Shown: positions 17,825-26,421, numbered from the stretch's first letter. The stretch: DNA of 56,868 nt from Bacteroidales bacterium (GCA_017552705.1 JAFZOY010000034.1:1-56868), one strand, 5' to 3'. The notes: a model not told the origin generated them from the letters alone. Numbers and translations: made by a program.

Positions 17825-19141
17825 TTACACGTACATATTTACGATAGCCTCGTACAATTCTTGTTTGCCGCTGGTTTGTCTTGGCTCACCGACTTTCTTG
17901 CCGTATTCGTAGGCTTCCTCGAATGTCATTTTACCTTCTTCGAAACGTTTGCCTTCGCCTGAATCGAAACTTGCGTAGCGTTCGGCAACCATTTTCTTGA
18001 TTGGAGATTTTTCCAGTAATTCCGCTGCGCTTTCCAATGCTCGAGCCATTGCGTCCATTGCTGAAATGTGTGCAATGAATATGTCTTCCAAATCGGTGGA
18101 ATTACGACGAGTTTTTGCGTCAAAATTAGTTCCTCCGTCTTTGAAACCGCCGTTACGAATGATTTGCATCATTGCCTGAATCAGTTCAAAGTTATCAATC
18201 GGGAACTGGTCGGTGTCCCATCCGTTTTGGTAGTCGCCGCGGTTTGCATCGATTGAACCGAGCATTCCCGCATCAACGGCACACGCCAATTCATGTTCAA
18301 ACGTGTGTCCGGCCAACGTAGCGTGGTTCACCTCGATATTTACTTTAAAATCTTTGTCAAGATTGTGCGCTTTCAGGAATCCTATAACCGTTTCGGTATC
18401 AACATCATACTGATGTTTGCTTGGCTCCATAGGTTTCGGTTCAATCAAAAACGTTCCTTTGAAACCTTTTTTGCGAGCGTAGTCGCGAGCCATCGTCAAC
18501 ATTGTTGCCAAATGTTCCTTTTCGCGTTTCATGTCGGTATTCAGAAGAGACATATATCCTTCGCGTCCGCCCCAAAAAACGTAGTTCGTTCCTCCAAGTT
18601 CTATAGTGGCGTCGATAGAATTTTTTATTTGAACGATAGCGCGAGCAACCACGTCGAAGTCAGGATTCGTTGATGCACCGTTCATATAACGTTTGTGGCC
18701 GAACACGTTTGCCGTTCCCCACAAAAGTTTTATGCCTGTTTCTGCTTGTTTTTGCTTGAGATATGCAACAATTTCCTTGAGGTTTTTCTCGTATTCCTCA
18801 ACGGTAGCCGCCTCTTTCACCAAATCCACATCATGGAAACAATAGTATTCTATGCCCATTTTCTGCATGAACTCAAAACCTGCATCGGCCTTGTCTTTTG
18901 CAGCTTGCACAGCATCGGAATTTCCGTTCCATGGAAATGATTTCGTTCCGCCGCCGAATTGGTCGGTACCGTCGGCACAAAGCGTATGCCACCATGCCAT
19001 GGCGAATTTCAACCATTCACTCATTTTTTTTCCCATCACCATTTTATTAGCATCGTAGTAGCGGAAAGCAAGAGGATTTTTACTATCTTTTCCTTCAAAC
19101 TTAATTTTCCCAATCTCTGGAAAGAACACCTTGTTAGCCAT
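17825..19141 (-). CDS. xylA: Xylose isomerase
   Basis: 438 residues, the length of class II xylose isomerases. It interconverts D-xylose and D-xylulose (also glucose and fructose) using two divalent metals. YYCFHDVD gives the catalytic His (H103) and its Asp partner (D106). [23 protein letters not shown] and [17 protein letters not shown] are the conserved metal- and substrate-binding segments, and [14 protein letters not shown] supplies further metal ligands. No xylulokinase, xylose transporter or regulator gene is adjacent, so the rest of the pathway must lie elsewhere. A TACCTTTG -7 element stands 40 bases upstream. Confidence 0.98.
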   Translation of the reverse strand: MANKVFFPEIGKIKFEGKDSKNPLAFRYYDANKMVMGKKMSEWLKFAMAWWHTLCADGTDQFGGGTKSFPWNGNSDAVQAAKDKADAGFEFMQKMGIEYYCFHDVDLVKEAATVEEYEKNLKEIVAYLKQKQAETGIKLLWGTANVFGHKRYMNGASTNPDFDVVARAIVQIKNSIDATIELGGTNYVFWGGREGYMSLLNTDMKREKEHLATMLTMARDYARKKGFKGTFLIEPKPMEPSKHQYDVDTETVIGFLKAHNLDKDFKVNIEVNHATLAGHTFEHELACAVDAGMLGSIDANRGDYQNGWDTDQFPIDNFELIQAMMQIIRNGGFKDGGTNFDAKTRRNSTDLEDIFIAHISAMDAMARALESAAELLEKSPIKKMVAERYASFDSGEGKRFEEGKMTFEEAYEYGKKVGEPRQTSGKQELYEAIVNMYV

Positions 19142-19181
19142 TATAAATCAATAAAAAAAGTTAGTGTAAAAAATACACTTA

Positions 19182-19189
19182 CAAAGGTA
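19182..19189 (-). promoter_or_regulatory. Promoter -7 element of xylA
   Basis: TACCTTTG on the minus strand, an exact TAnnTTTG match, 40 bases upstream of xylA. Apart from this and the 9-nt repeats at 19432-19470, I see nothing in the 320-base stretch 19142-19461. Confidence 0.4.
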
Positions 19190-19431
19190 TGATATATTTT
19201 TTAAAAATCAGTTTGAAACGGGGAGTTTTTTCGATAGGACATCCAGTGGGGAGGAGGTACTCAATTATCAGACAATGAGATAGCCGTTTTTGCATAGTGA
19301 TTAGATTTAAAGCCCATTTTTCACCAAGGACGTTGCAAACGTACAACTATCCCTTTCGGTTGTCAAGAATTTTAGAGTGAATAAATCTTATAGGAATATG
19401 AGCCATTAGTTCACTACCTTTTTCTTTAAGG

Positions 19432-19470
19432 CCATTAAAAACCTTATTGTCCTTAACGACCTTAAAGTCC
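19432..19470 (-). repeat. 9-nt TAAGG repeats at the 3' end of the four-helix-bundle gene
   Basis: On the minus strand TAAGG recurs three times at exactly 9-nt steps (GGACTTTAAGG, then GTTAAGG, then AATAAGG), followed by a degenerate fourth unit (TAATGG). The first unit overlaps the stop codon. Because 9 nt is three codons, the array could derive from a coding repeat. Confidence 0.5.
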
Positions 19471-20016
19471 TCCACCTGATTTCTTCTGCTTCCTCAACCT
19501 ATACATTCTCTCATTAAATCCGCCATTTTTCAGAAAATCCTCCTCTAAACGCTTCAACTGCCTGAAAAGCAGATAATCCGCTTGTTTAATCAAAATTATG
19601 CACATGTTGGCAATAGTTTCAGGAGGGCGGGTTTGGGCTATGTTCATAAAGAATGCTGCATCGTTGTGCTCGCAACCAAGACGCCGCATAGCTATATGTT
19701 CTTCCGAAGTGTCTTCCCATAAACGATGATTGCGAGTTTTTAAGTAATCCTCGTAATCTTCCAACAACTCCTGCAAACTTGCCTTTGCTACGTTTACAAG
19801 TTTTATCTCGGTTTTTGCACTTGTACTGCTTGCAGCACAACCCTCAATTATGTTTTGCTTGCCAGAACGTGCTGCTTGAATCATTTGGTCACAGGTTCTG
19901 TCATTCTTTTTGAGAAAGTGCTCTACAAAAAAATACGTTAAACAGAATATTACATCTGCTTTCTGATAACTTAGCAATTTCTTGTAATTGCCATGATGCG
20001 GTATCAACTCTTCCAT
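19462..20016 (-). CDS. Four-helix-bundle suffix-domain protein
   Basis: 184 residues from the ATG at 20016; the frame is open further upstream to 20064, but IPHHGNYKKLLSYQKADVIF is the usual beginning of this family. It belongs to the four-helix-bundle proteins related to those in 23S rRNA intervening sequences and to Avd of diversity-generating retroelements. QMIQAARSGKQNIIEG and TEIKLVNVAKASLQELLEDYEDYL are the signature helices. The C-terminus is basic, ending KQKKSGGGL. No reverse transcriptase or variable-protein gene is nearby, so a retroelement role is not supported here. Its biochemical function is unknown. Short TAAGG repeats adjoin the stop codon. Confidence 0.85.
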   Translation of the reverse strand: MEELIPHHGNYKKLLSYQKADVIFCLTYFFVEHFLKKNDRTCDQMIQAARSGKQNIIEGCAASSTSAKTEIKLVNVAKASLQELLEDYEDYLKTRNHRLWEDTSEEHIAMRRLGCEHNDAAFFMNIAQTRPPETIANMCIILIKQADYLLFRQLKRLEEDFLKNGGFNERMYRLRKQKKSGGGL

Positions 20017-20144
20017 TGTGGTATAATTTGGTAGCGAAATTACTCTTTTTCCCCATTTTACCACAACTTCTCAGAAAAACTTTTTTACTTTTCTTTTATT
20101 TTATGATATTCCCACATCCCCAATCCTTACTATTATAGTCCTTA

Positions 20145-20903
20145 TCACTCTTCCCCAAAACATTTCCTATAATTCCTGTTACTCCACAGCAAAAACTGTT
20201 CTTCCCCGAAAATCTCAACAAACTTTGCAATGTTATCTTTATACCACAACAGAGGAGTTTTTTCTTTGTAGAAATAATTCGTTATGGGGAAATCTGTCCC
20301 GAAAAGTATGCGGTCGCTCAGCCCGTTTTCGCAAAGTTTAGAAATATTTGGAATTGGTAGAAACGCCGTATCCACAAAAACATTTTTGCAGTTTTTCATT
20401 ATTTGTATGGTTTCGTCTATGGGATTGCCATGGGCGAGAATGAACGTGGTTTGCGGGAAATTTCTGCAATATTCTGCAAAATTGTCTGCTGGTGTTTCTG
20501 TTCCTGTATGAAACATTACTGGAATTTGTTTCTCTCCAGCGAAAGTGCAAATCTCGCTGATTTTTTCAGGAAACAATAGCCAATCTGGATGAGCGACGCA
20601 GTGGATTTTTATTGCTTTGAAATCGTGTAGTTTGAATAAATTTTCAACTGGCATCCAACGCAAAATGCGGGGCGAAAGCCACAAAAATGAATCAAAACGT
20701 TCTTTGGGCAATGACCGTAAGGCAGAAAGATATTCAAAAAATTCTTTTTTGCTGTAAAAACCTGTGGGCATTATACACGCACGCCGTAAACCAATTTCTT
20801 GTAGTTGTTTTGCAACAGTGGGAATAGAAAAATATCCATTCCGGAATTGACCGAAATGGATATGACAATCTCAAGTTTGTGCAATGATTTCATCTAATTG
20901 CAT
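20145..20903 (-). pseudogene. Amidohydrolase-family metal-dependent hydrolase with an in-frame TGA near its 5' end
   Basis: From the ATG at 20903 the frame reads ten codons (MQLDEIIAQT), then TGA at 20871-20873, then DCHIHFGQF and continues open to 20145. DCHIHFG is the metal-binding HxH segment expected near the N-terminus of TIM-barrel amidohydrolases. Later parts fit too: IPVMFHTGTETP, TFILAHGNP and ILFGTDFP hold the further His and Asp metal ligands. The first ATG after the TGA is at 20771 and would give a 208-residue protein without HxH, probably inactive. The ATG at 20903 overlaps the stop of the preceding 25-aa ORF (TGATG). The gene is therefore either recently inactivated, affected by a sequencing error, or read through. 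It would be the last gene of the radical-SAM peptide operon. Confidence 0.65.
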
Positions 20904-20980
20904 CACCTATATTCTTTAGGTTTAACAATCTCTTCTACAGGAGAATCTGTTTCAGTTGTTGGACTTTGTATTTTTTTCAT
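20903..20980 (-). CDS. 25-residue ORF between the radical SAM gene and the amidohydrolase
   Basis: ATG at 20980, TGA at 20903-20905. The peptide begins MKKIQSPTTETDSP and ends VEEIVKPKEYR; it is hydrophilic, with no Cys. The start lies 29 bases inside the end of the radical SAM gene, in another frame, and the stop overlaps the next ATG by one base (TGATG). That organisation favours a translated gene over a chance ORF. It could be a small peptide substrate, a leader peptide or a translational coupler. No family is recognised. Confidence 0.4.
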   Translation of the reverse strand: MKKIQSPTTETDSPVEEIVKPKEYR

Positions 20981-22433
20981 TTATACCAAAATATTCTTCT
21001 ACAACCTTCTTATTTAAGAAAGCAACTTTACAGAAATGTTCATTGATTTTGAACATATCTCCGCCACTTTCGTTGAAGTTACGAACAAGACACATAGCAC
21101 AATATGCACGTGCTTCGCATTCCAAGCATTGAGGGAAACTTGCTTGGGTAACTTTTCGTAGTTCTTTGATTTTCTCAGAATTATCCCAAATTTCCTGTAA
21201 GGATTGCTCATATACATTTCCCAACACGTAAGCCTGCCAACCAGCACACGGATATACGTCTCCGTTTTCAGTGATACAGCAGTTGTCTTGACCTACGCCA
21301 CAAATCGGTTGTGTTTTGAACCGTTCGGGATCAAATATAATATCATCTATAATGGATGGCTGTTTGAGTGTGATGTCTTTATAGTTAGTGTCGCAGTTCA
21401 AGATGTCTTTCAGCAATTCCTCTGTTTCTTCTAACGAGATACGGTTTGCAAGGTTTTGCGTGTTGCAGTCCGACTGTGCCATCATAATAAAATCGGTTTG
21501 AGCCTTCATTTTGCGTTCGTTTGCATACTGCATAACCTTGTCGTATCCTTTAGCGTTTGCCTTCATCACTGGGCAGGAAATCTGCACGGGAATGTCGGCT
21601 TTATAGAGTTTCTCTATCGAGGCAAGCGTTTTTGCGTGCGAACCTTTCACGGTGGTTATAGTGTCGTGGATTTCGGGATTCATGCTATAAAGCGAAACCT
21701 GTATCAACGACACGTTAACTTCCTTAATTACAGGAATTTGTTCGTCTTTGAGCAACACGAGATTCGAAAGGATTGAAATCTTCATATCTTTTTGGCGGCA
21801 ATAGCGTAGAATCTCGCAAATATCTTTGTGGAGAAACACCTCGCCACCCGAAAGCGTTACGTGCAAGCCGCCCATTTCGGCAAATTCGTCTATTATAGAA
21901 AACACTTTTTCCTTGGGCATGTCCTTGCCCGTGTTCTTTTTACCGTTGGGAATGTAGCAATGGATGCAACGTTCGTTGCAGCGTGAGGTAAGTTCGAACT
22001 GCAAACCCGAAAGCCGTGGCGTTTTCTGCACGTGTTCAAGGAAAAAATCCTGCGTAGTGTCCTTCACATCCTGTTTGGCAGTTTGGGTGAAATCGTACGC
22101 CAAGGTTTTAGGAATCTCAATATTGTAGGTGAACTCATCATCTTTTGAATCCAATTCCTCGGGCGTTTCGCCCATAATTAGGAATTTGTGTTCCACAAGG
22201 TCGGTGGCAAATTCCATAAAATCGTTGTAGAGCGTGTCTCTGTCCACATCTTTGTAAACCGTCATCAGTCTGTCAACAATGTCGTCAATTGAATGCGGTT
22301 CACGCGAAATCTGTTTCAATAAATCGGCACCATACTCATCGTAGGTTCTATCGTGGCGAATGAGTTGGTTGGTAATATATCCGTAGTCGTCGGTACAACG
22401 GATAAAAGTGTTTTTAGTTTGACGGAGTAACAT
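20952..22433 (-). CDS. Radical SAM/SPASM peptide maturase with PqqD-like N-terminal domain
   Basis: 493 residues. Residues 1-95 resemble a PqqD-like RiPP recognition element, which binds precursor leader peptides. The radical SAM domain carries CNERCIHC (C152, C156, C159), binding the [4Fe-4S] cluster that cleaves S-adenosylmethionine, and VTLSGGEVFLH is the GGE segment contacting SAM. The C-terminal SPASM region has CGVGQDNCC, VYPCAGW, CLECEARAYCAMC and a late HFC, enough Cys for two auxiliary clusters. Such enzymes install thioether or C-C cross-links in ribosomal peptides. Candidate substrates are the short peptides at 26505-26636 and 26717-26830 upstream in the same direction. It follows the 511-residue unknown by 39 bases. 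Confidence 0.9.
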   Translation of the reverse strand: MLLRQTKNTFIRCTDDYGYITNQLIRHDRTYDEYGADLLKQISREPHSIDDIVDRLMTVYKDVDRDTLYNDFMEFATDLVEHKFLIMGETPEELDSKDDEFTYNIEIPKTLAYDFTQTAKQDVKDTTQDFFLEHVQKTPRLSGLQFELTSRCNERCIHCYIPNGKKNTGKDMPKEKVFSIIDEFAEMGGLHVTLSGGEVFLHKDICEILRYCRQKDMKISILSNLVLLKDEQIPVIKEVNVSLIQVSLYSMNPEIHDTITTVKGSHAKTLASIEKLYKADIPVQISCPVMKANAKGYDKVMQYANERKMKAQTDFIMMAQSDCNTQNLANRISLEETEELLKDILNCDTNYKDITLKQPSIIDDIIFDPERFKTQPICGVGQDNCCITENGDVYPCAGWQAYVLGNVYEQSLQEIWDNSEKIKELRKVTQASFPQCLECEARAYCAMCLVRNFNESGGDMFKINEHFCKVAFLNKKVVEEYFGINEKNTKSNN

Positions 22434-22472
22434 ACATTTTATATTTATTTGTTAAACATTATTTATACGGTG

Positions 22473-24008
22473 TTATTTTTCTTCGGGTATTTCAAATAAC
22501 TTTAAATATTCACTAAAGGAAATAACTTCACCATCTTCCTTGGGGGTGAAATCAGCATATTTTCTATGAGGATTTAACCATGGATTATTATCGCAGGGAT
22601 AGGACGGGGACGATAGTTTCATACCATACCAAGATTCAGACAGTAGTTTAAAATTAACAGTATTCTTGTCAATAAAATACTTTTTGTTATATTCTTCTCC
22701 TAATCTCCATAAATAATTCCCCTTTGTTAGAGTTTTCAGTTCTTTCACCTCCTCGTTCGTTAAGGCTGGCATTCCAGGCAATAAGTCTTTCATTATCAGT
22801 TCCATCTGTCTTTCATTATTCACTTTGGCAGCCACGTAGAGAGGATTGTTTGGATAGTGGCACACAATACGACCACATAGGTGCCCTTTGTCACAAAAAG
22901 AGCCAAATGTTTCTCCTATTACTATCCTTGGTGTGTCGCGAAAACCATCAAGATATATAGAAGTTACATATTCCCCGACATAACTGTAATAGATGGAATT
23001 GTCCTTTTTCTTGAAATAAATTTTCTTCATGTTGCACTGTGGAGGAAACGAAGCACATATATAATTTTTACGGGCATATTCCACAAAATTGTCAAAATCT
23101 TGTACAGCCTTACGTATGGATTCTTTTTCCTTGTCACTAAATACAAATATCAAGCTTATGCTTGCGCGTACCCATTCTCTTGTTTCATTGGTTTCGGGAT
23201 TATAGATAAGATACTCTCCTAATACGTAGGAAGAACCGTGTTTTAAGGTACACTTGAAAGTGTAATCACACCCACAGTCTTTTACAATTTCCGTGAAATA
23301 GGCAACGAAATCTTTTGCATCAATATTTTCATTCTCAGCGACTTGTGAGCAATATTTCAATATCGCATATAGATTATCGTTTTTTAACAGGTTTTTTATT
23401 GAATTTTTAGAGAAGCCAAGCCAAAAGTATGTTTGTATAAAATAAAACTGAATAATATTAAAGTCATATCGTGTGGAAAGTTTGATCGTTATTATTTCGT
23501 CGGCAATTTTTTTCAAGAATACAAGAGATGCTCCAAAATCGGAACAGGTCCAACCGCCCTCGAGTATTGTTACTGGCTCGTTATTGGTGTATTTATTTTC
23601 CCACGGTTCCGCTATTTTAAATTCCCAATTGTGCAGTTCCGCATATTCGTTGACGGCTTCGAGGGTCTCTTTTGTGGAATATTGGAGTGCTATGTCTTTT
23701 ATGCTCTCAAAGAAGTGCTCAGGAACTATTTGTATCACATTCCGCACTTCTGTTAGATATTCCAATAGTTTTTCAACGAAGACTTTGTTTTCGTTGATGT
23801 AAAGCAATAATAAAGATTCAGGTATTTCAAAAGCGGCGATGGTGCCTTTAGCATTGGTGAATTCAGCAACAATTGTGCAATTTTTATAATAGCTCAATCG
23901 TACAATCAATCCACTCGGTGATTTTTTCCATATAAACAAACTCCCTCTGTTTATGAACACCCAATTGTCTTTGTCCACTATTTTTTCGTACAGTTTTTCC
24001 ATAATCAT
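22473..24008 (-). CDS. Unknown protein in the radical-SAM peptide operon
   Basis: 511 residues, no signal peptide, no clear membrane helix, no fold I can name. It is rich in aromatic residues and has Cys clusters (KDCGCDYTFKC, SFCDKGHLCGRIVCHYP) that could bind metal. The C-terminal part contains LMKDLLP-like and LRRLG-like helical stretches followed by NPWLNPHRKYADF. The start overlaps the stop of the ADP-ribosyltransferase-like gene as ATGA, implying translational coupling and therefore a shared function. A second ATG two codons later is an alternative start. It could be a peptide-processing or partner protein for the neighbouring enzyme, but that is a guess from position only. Confidence 0.75.
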   Translation of the reverse strand: MIMEKLYEKIVDKDNWVFINRGSLFIWKKSPSGLIVRLSYYKNCTIVAEFTNAKGTIAAFEIPESLLLLYINENKVFVEKLLEYLTEVRNVIQIVPEHFFESIKDIALQYSTKETLEAVNEYAELHNWEFKIAEPWENKYTNNEPVTILEGGWTCSDFGASLVFLKKIADEIITIKLSTRYDFNIIQFYFIQTYFWLGFSKNSIKNLLKNDNLYAILKYCSQVAENENIDAKDFVAYFTEIVKDCGCDYTFKCTLKHGSSYVLGEYLIYNPETNETREWVRASISLIFVFSDKEKESIRKAVQDFDNFVEYARKNYICASFPPQCNMKKIYFKKKDNSIYYSYVGEYVTSIYLDGFRDTPRIVIGETFGSFCDKGHLCGRIVCHYPNNPLYVAAKVNNERQMELIMKDLLPGMPALTNEEVKELKTLTKGNYLWRLGEEYNKKYFIDKNTVNFKLLSESWYGMKLSSPSYPCDNNPWLNPHRKYADFTPKEDGEVISFSEYLKLFEIPEEK

Positions 24009-25555
24009 GATTTTTTGCAGTTAATACTATTTTTCATTTTTTTGAAAATCCACGGTGCCATTCCTTTGTAGATTCGTTCCTTAGAGCCAGTATTTACATT
24101 TTCTATATACAAAGGACGAATTCTCCATGCTTTTTTGTATATGCCCGATTGTTGCAACATACAGTATTCCCACCAACGTGTGTTTTTTCTCCACCATTCA
24201 ATTGTTGTGATTTTTTTTCGCAAGCCCCATTTGGTAATTTCTTCACCACGGCATGCAACACAATTTCGAATGTCATCGGTTGACGTATTTATGTTGAAAA
24301 CACGCCCCAGTGAAACTCTGGCTATAATAATCGCTCCCCTTGCGTAGTGTTCGGATGTGCTTTTGGCAATGGCAAAGTAAATCCCGTTCCCTGCATAGTT
24401 TCCTCCGCCCACCTTGAACGTTACGTCCTCGTCGCCAGTAATTTGATAACTTGCATCGTTTGATGTGCCATGATACATTGTAAGTGTTGGCACCACAATA
24501 TCGACAATTGTGTAGATGATACTTTCCAACGTGGTCAGGATGCTTCTTTTTAGCAAATATTTGTAGAAACGATACGGCAGTTTCAAGAAATATTGATACC
24601 AATATTCCCATTTCCCTAAAAAACGCATTCCATCGCCCTTGGGATTAAAAACCTCGGCAATGTAGTCGTGCAACGCACACGGAATGTGGATGATTATGTT
24701 GTAGAAAAAAGCGTTGAACAACCGTAACGGCGTGCTGATAATGTACAGTGCAAATTGCAGAAGAAAAAATACAAATGCAATTACATAATGTCCGATGTGC
24801 CAGAGTTTGTAACAAAAACGCTGCATAGGGTGCATGGACGGGGTTATTTTGGGCGACATTTTGAGTAGTTTACAGAATCGGGAGTCTCTGTTCTTTAACA
24901 ATGGTCTCCATGGTTTTTGCAATATGTATTGCAACTGGTTGAGCGCAAAAAGAGGTTCTTTGAGCAGAGTCCAATAAAATGCCAATCGACGGTCTGATAG
25001 AAATACGAAAAAAAAGAATCCCAAAGCTATCGCAATTGCCCAAAGAAACCACGTAAAACCGCCAATAAAATAACCTATGCCACCAACAACCGCAATAATA
25101 ACATACATTGTACGGCATTCACTCGACAAAAAGTATAAAAAACAAATCCCTACAAATAAAGAAACAAGGATTATGGCGATTCCCGCCGCTCCAGTTATAG
25201 GAATCCTGCCAACTATCCGAACATTTTTTAGTGTTTCAACAAAGTTTTTGTTTTTAGGAACGGAATGCTGATATGCAATAAAATCTGTAGCGATGTAGGC
25301 TACCTCGCCATTGTGTGTTATGCATGCCCATTGATTGTCATGCATCGAATCAACAACAACCTCTTCACTTTTTTGCAAAAGTCCAACCTTTTCGCTGGTC
25401 TGGTTAGGATGTTGACGAACATTTAGAGCATTGGTTGTTTTGAATGTAGCGGGATACACTATTCCTTCATTGGCGAACAAGTAGTTGGCACCAAGTGTAA
25501 ACATTAATATGGATATACAAGAAAAAATAAATTTCATTGGATGGGTGTTTTTCAT
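24005..25555 (-). CDS. Membrane protein with SH3-like and PARP-like ADP-ribosyltransferase domains
   Basis: 516 residues from the ATG at 25555, chosen because it forms an ATGA overlap with the upstream stop; a longer start at 25591 would overlap by 40 bases. An N-terminal signal/anchor is followed by a bacterial SH3 domain (about 30-85: ALNVRQHPNQTSEKVGLLQK). Two membrane helices follow (about 115-185), then a hydrophobic stretch near 255-285. The C-terminal 150 residues resemble the PARP catalytic fold. MYHGTS gives the first His, GNGIYFAIAKSTSEHYA the Tyr segment, and WWEYCMLQ ... WRIRPLYI looks like the strand carrying the catalytic Glu, an H-Y-E set. This suggests NAD-dependent ADP-ribosylation of an unknown target. 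Confidence 0.75.
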   Translation of the reverse strand: MKNTHPMKFIFSCISILMFTLGANYLFANEGIVYPATFKTTNALNVRQHPNQTSEKVGLLQKSEEVVVDSMHDNQWACITHNGEVAYIATDFIAYQHSVPKNKNFVETLKNVRIVGRIPITGAAGIAIILVSLFVGICFLYFLSSECRTMYVIIAVVGGIGYFIGGFTWFLWAIAIALGFFFFVFLSDRRLAFYWTLLKEPLFALNQLQYILQKPWRPLLKNRDSRFCKLLKMSPKITPSMHPMQRFCYKLWHIGHYVIAFVFFLLQFALYIISTPLRLFNAFFYNIIIHIPCALHDYIAEVFNPKGDGMRFLGKWEYWYQYFLKLPYRFYKYLLKRSILTTLESIIYTIVDIVVPTLTMYHGTSNDASYQITGDEDVTFKVGGGNYAGNGIYFAIAKSTSEHYARGAIIIARVSLGRVFNINTSTDDIRNCVACRGEEITKWGLRKKITTIEWWRKNTRWWEYCMLQQSGIYKKAWRIRPLYIENVNTGSKERIYKGMAPWIFKKMKNSINCKKS

Positions 25556-26070
25556 AGAAGTGTAGCAAGGACAAGAATTTGTTTTTTCCAATCAAGCAAA
25601 ATGTTTCCCGTATTCACTTCCTTTGCAAACGTTTTATATTTTTCGTAGCGTTCGTTATACACTAAATCCCTTACTTTTTCTATTAGTATTTCACGTGCGG
25701 CAACAACATTTCTACGCCCCAAAAAACCTATGCTCATTTTTTCAGTAAATTTCTCGCCAATCGCTATGTTTTTGTTGATTTTTCGTGCTTGCGAAAGAGA
25801 AATTTGACTGAAAATAGAATTTGAATTGTCCTTAAAAAATTCATCAGCAACAACTTCTCTGTTATGCCAGATTTCATAGTCGCATTTTTCAAAATCTATA
25901 GTGATTTCTATGTGCTTTTTTATAATTTCCTCATCATCAATTCCGTATCTGTTTTTTAGCAAATGAACAAATGTTTCTTCCAGAATTTTCTGAACCGAAG
26001 GCAAAACAACTTTTTTGGAAATCTTAAAATTCTCGAATATTTGTGCTATGCTTTGATTTTCAATGGGCAT
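25552..26070 (-). CDS. Stand-alone NusA N-terminal-domain paralog
   Basis: 172 residues that follow the N-terminal RNA-polymerase-binding domain of NusA throughout. Matching segments are LPSVQKILEETFVHLLKNRYG, DYEIWHNREVV, ISLSQARKI, FLGRRNVVAAREILIEKVRD and YEKYKTFAKEVNTGNI. The last corresponds to the NusA stretch entering the S1 domain, after which the protein stops. The S1 and KH RNA-binding domains are absent. In NusA this domain contacts the polymerase flap near the RNA exit channel and promotes hairpin-dependent pausing. A dedicated copy directly downstream of two hairpins in the same operon suggests a local pausing, termination or antitermination factor; that is inference. It overlaps the next gene as ATGA. 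Confidence 0.85.
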   Translation of the reverse strand: MPIENQSIAQIFENFKISKKVVLPSVQKILEETFVHLLKNRYGIDDEEIIKKHIEITIDFEKCDYEIWHNREVVADEFFKDNSNSIFSQISLSQARKINKNIAIGEKFTEKMSIGFLGRRNVVAAREILIEKVRDLVYNERYEKYKTFAKEVNTGNILLDWKKQILVLATLL

Positions 26071-26100
26071 TGTAGAGTATAGGTTTATTTATTAAATGGA

Positions 26101-26127
26101 GAGGCTGTCCCCAAAAACGACAGCCTC
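26101..26127. terminator. Strong hairpin between the 92-aa gene and the NusA-like gene
   Basis: A perfect 9-bp stem, GAGGCTGTC/GACAGCCTC, with a 9-nt loop. On the plus strand it is followed by TTTT; on the minus strand, the direction of the operon, only a weak T-run (CTCCATTTAAT) follows. It may be an attenuator or pause hairpin and not a full terminator. Confidence 0.45.
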
Positions 26128-26142
26128 TTTTAATACATGTTT

Positions 26143-26421
26143 TTATAAGTCAATTAAGGTATCGTTTTGCAATTTCATTTTTTTCTCTTTTTCATTTTCT
26201 ATGACAATAAAAATATCTTGACCATCATCGGTGTATTTTATTTCATCATATTGGAAATTTCCTATTCTTTCTAGTGTTGATATTGACACCAAAAACATAA
26301 TCGTTTTTTTGTTATGTTTTTGTTTGATGATGATAACAGGAGACCCACTCTTGTATTCAAAATGGTGATATTCCTTTGGTAATTTTAAAATAAATGCGAA
26401 AGGTGATGTATTGTTTTCCAT
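26143..26421 (-). CDS. 92-residue protein of unknown function
   Basis: Small soluble protein without signal peptide. Short beta-like stretches alternate with charged turns (FAFILKLPKEYHHFEY, SPVIIIKQKHNKKTIMFLV, DIFIVIENEKEKKMK), compatible with a compact beta domain. No family recognised. It is the first gene after the terminator that follows the precursor peptides, and is separated from the NusA-like gene by a 72-base gap holding a hairpin. It could be a leader-binding or immunity-type protein, by position only. Confidence 0.6.
   Translation of the reverse strand: MENNTSPFAFILKLPKEYHHFEYKSGSPVIIIKQKHNKKTIMFLVSISTLERIGNFQYDEIKYTDDGQDIFIVIENEKEKKMKLQNDTLIDL

Noticed and set aside
19142..19461. 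Possible small gene or RNA between xylA and the four-helix-bundle gene
   Set aside because: No ORF with a plausible start and no convincing hairpin other than the 9-nt repeats and the xylA -7 element.
20871..20873. TGA read as selenocysteine
   Set aside because: No recognisable SECIS-like hairpin just downstream and no Sec at this position in amidohydrolases known to me.
20867..20893. Frameshift explanation for the amidohydrolase (ATG at 20893 reading MKSLHKLEI, then a 4-base loss)
   Set aside because: The ATG at 20903 is already in the correct frame and overlaps the preceding stop, so a single TGA is the simpler explanation.
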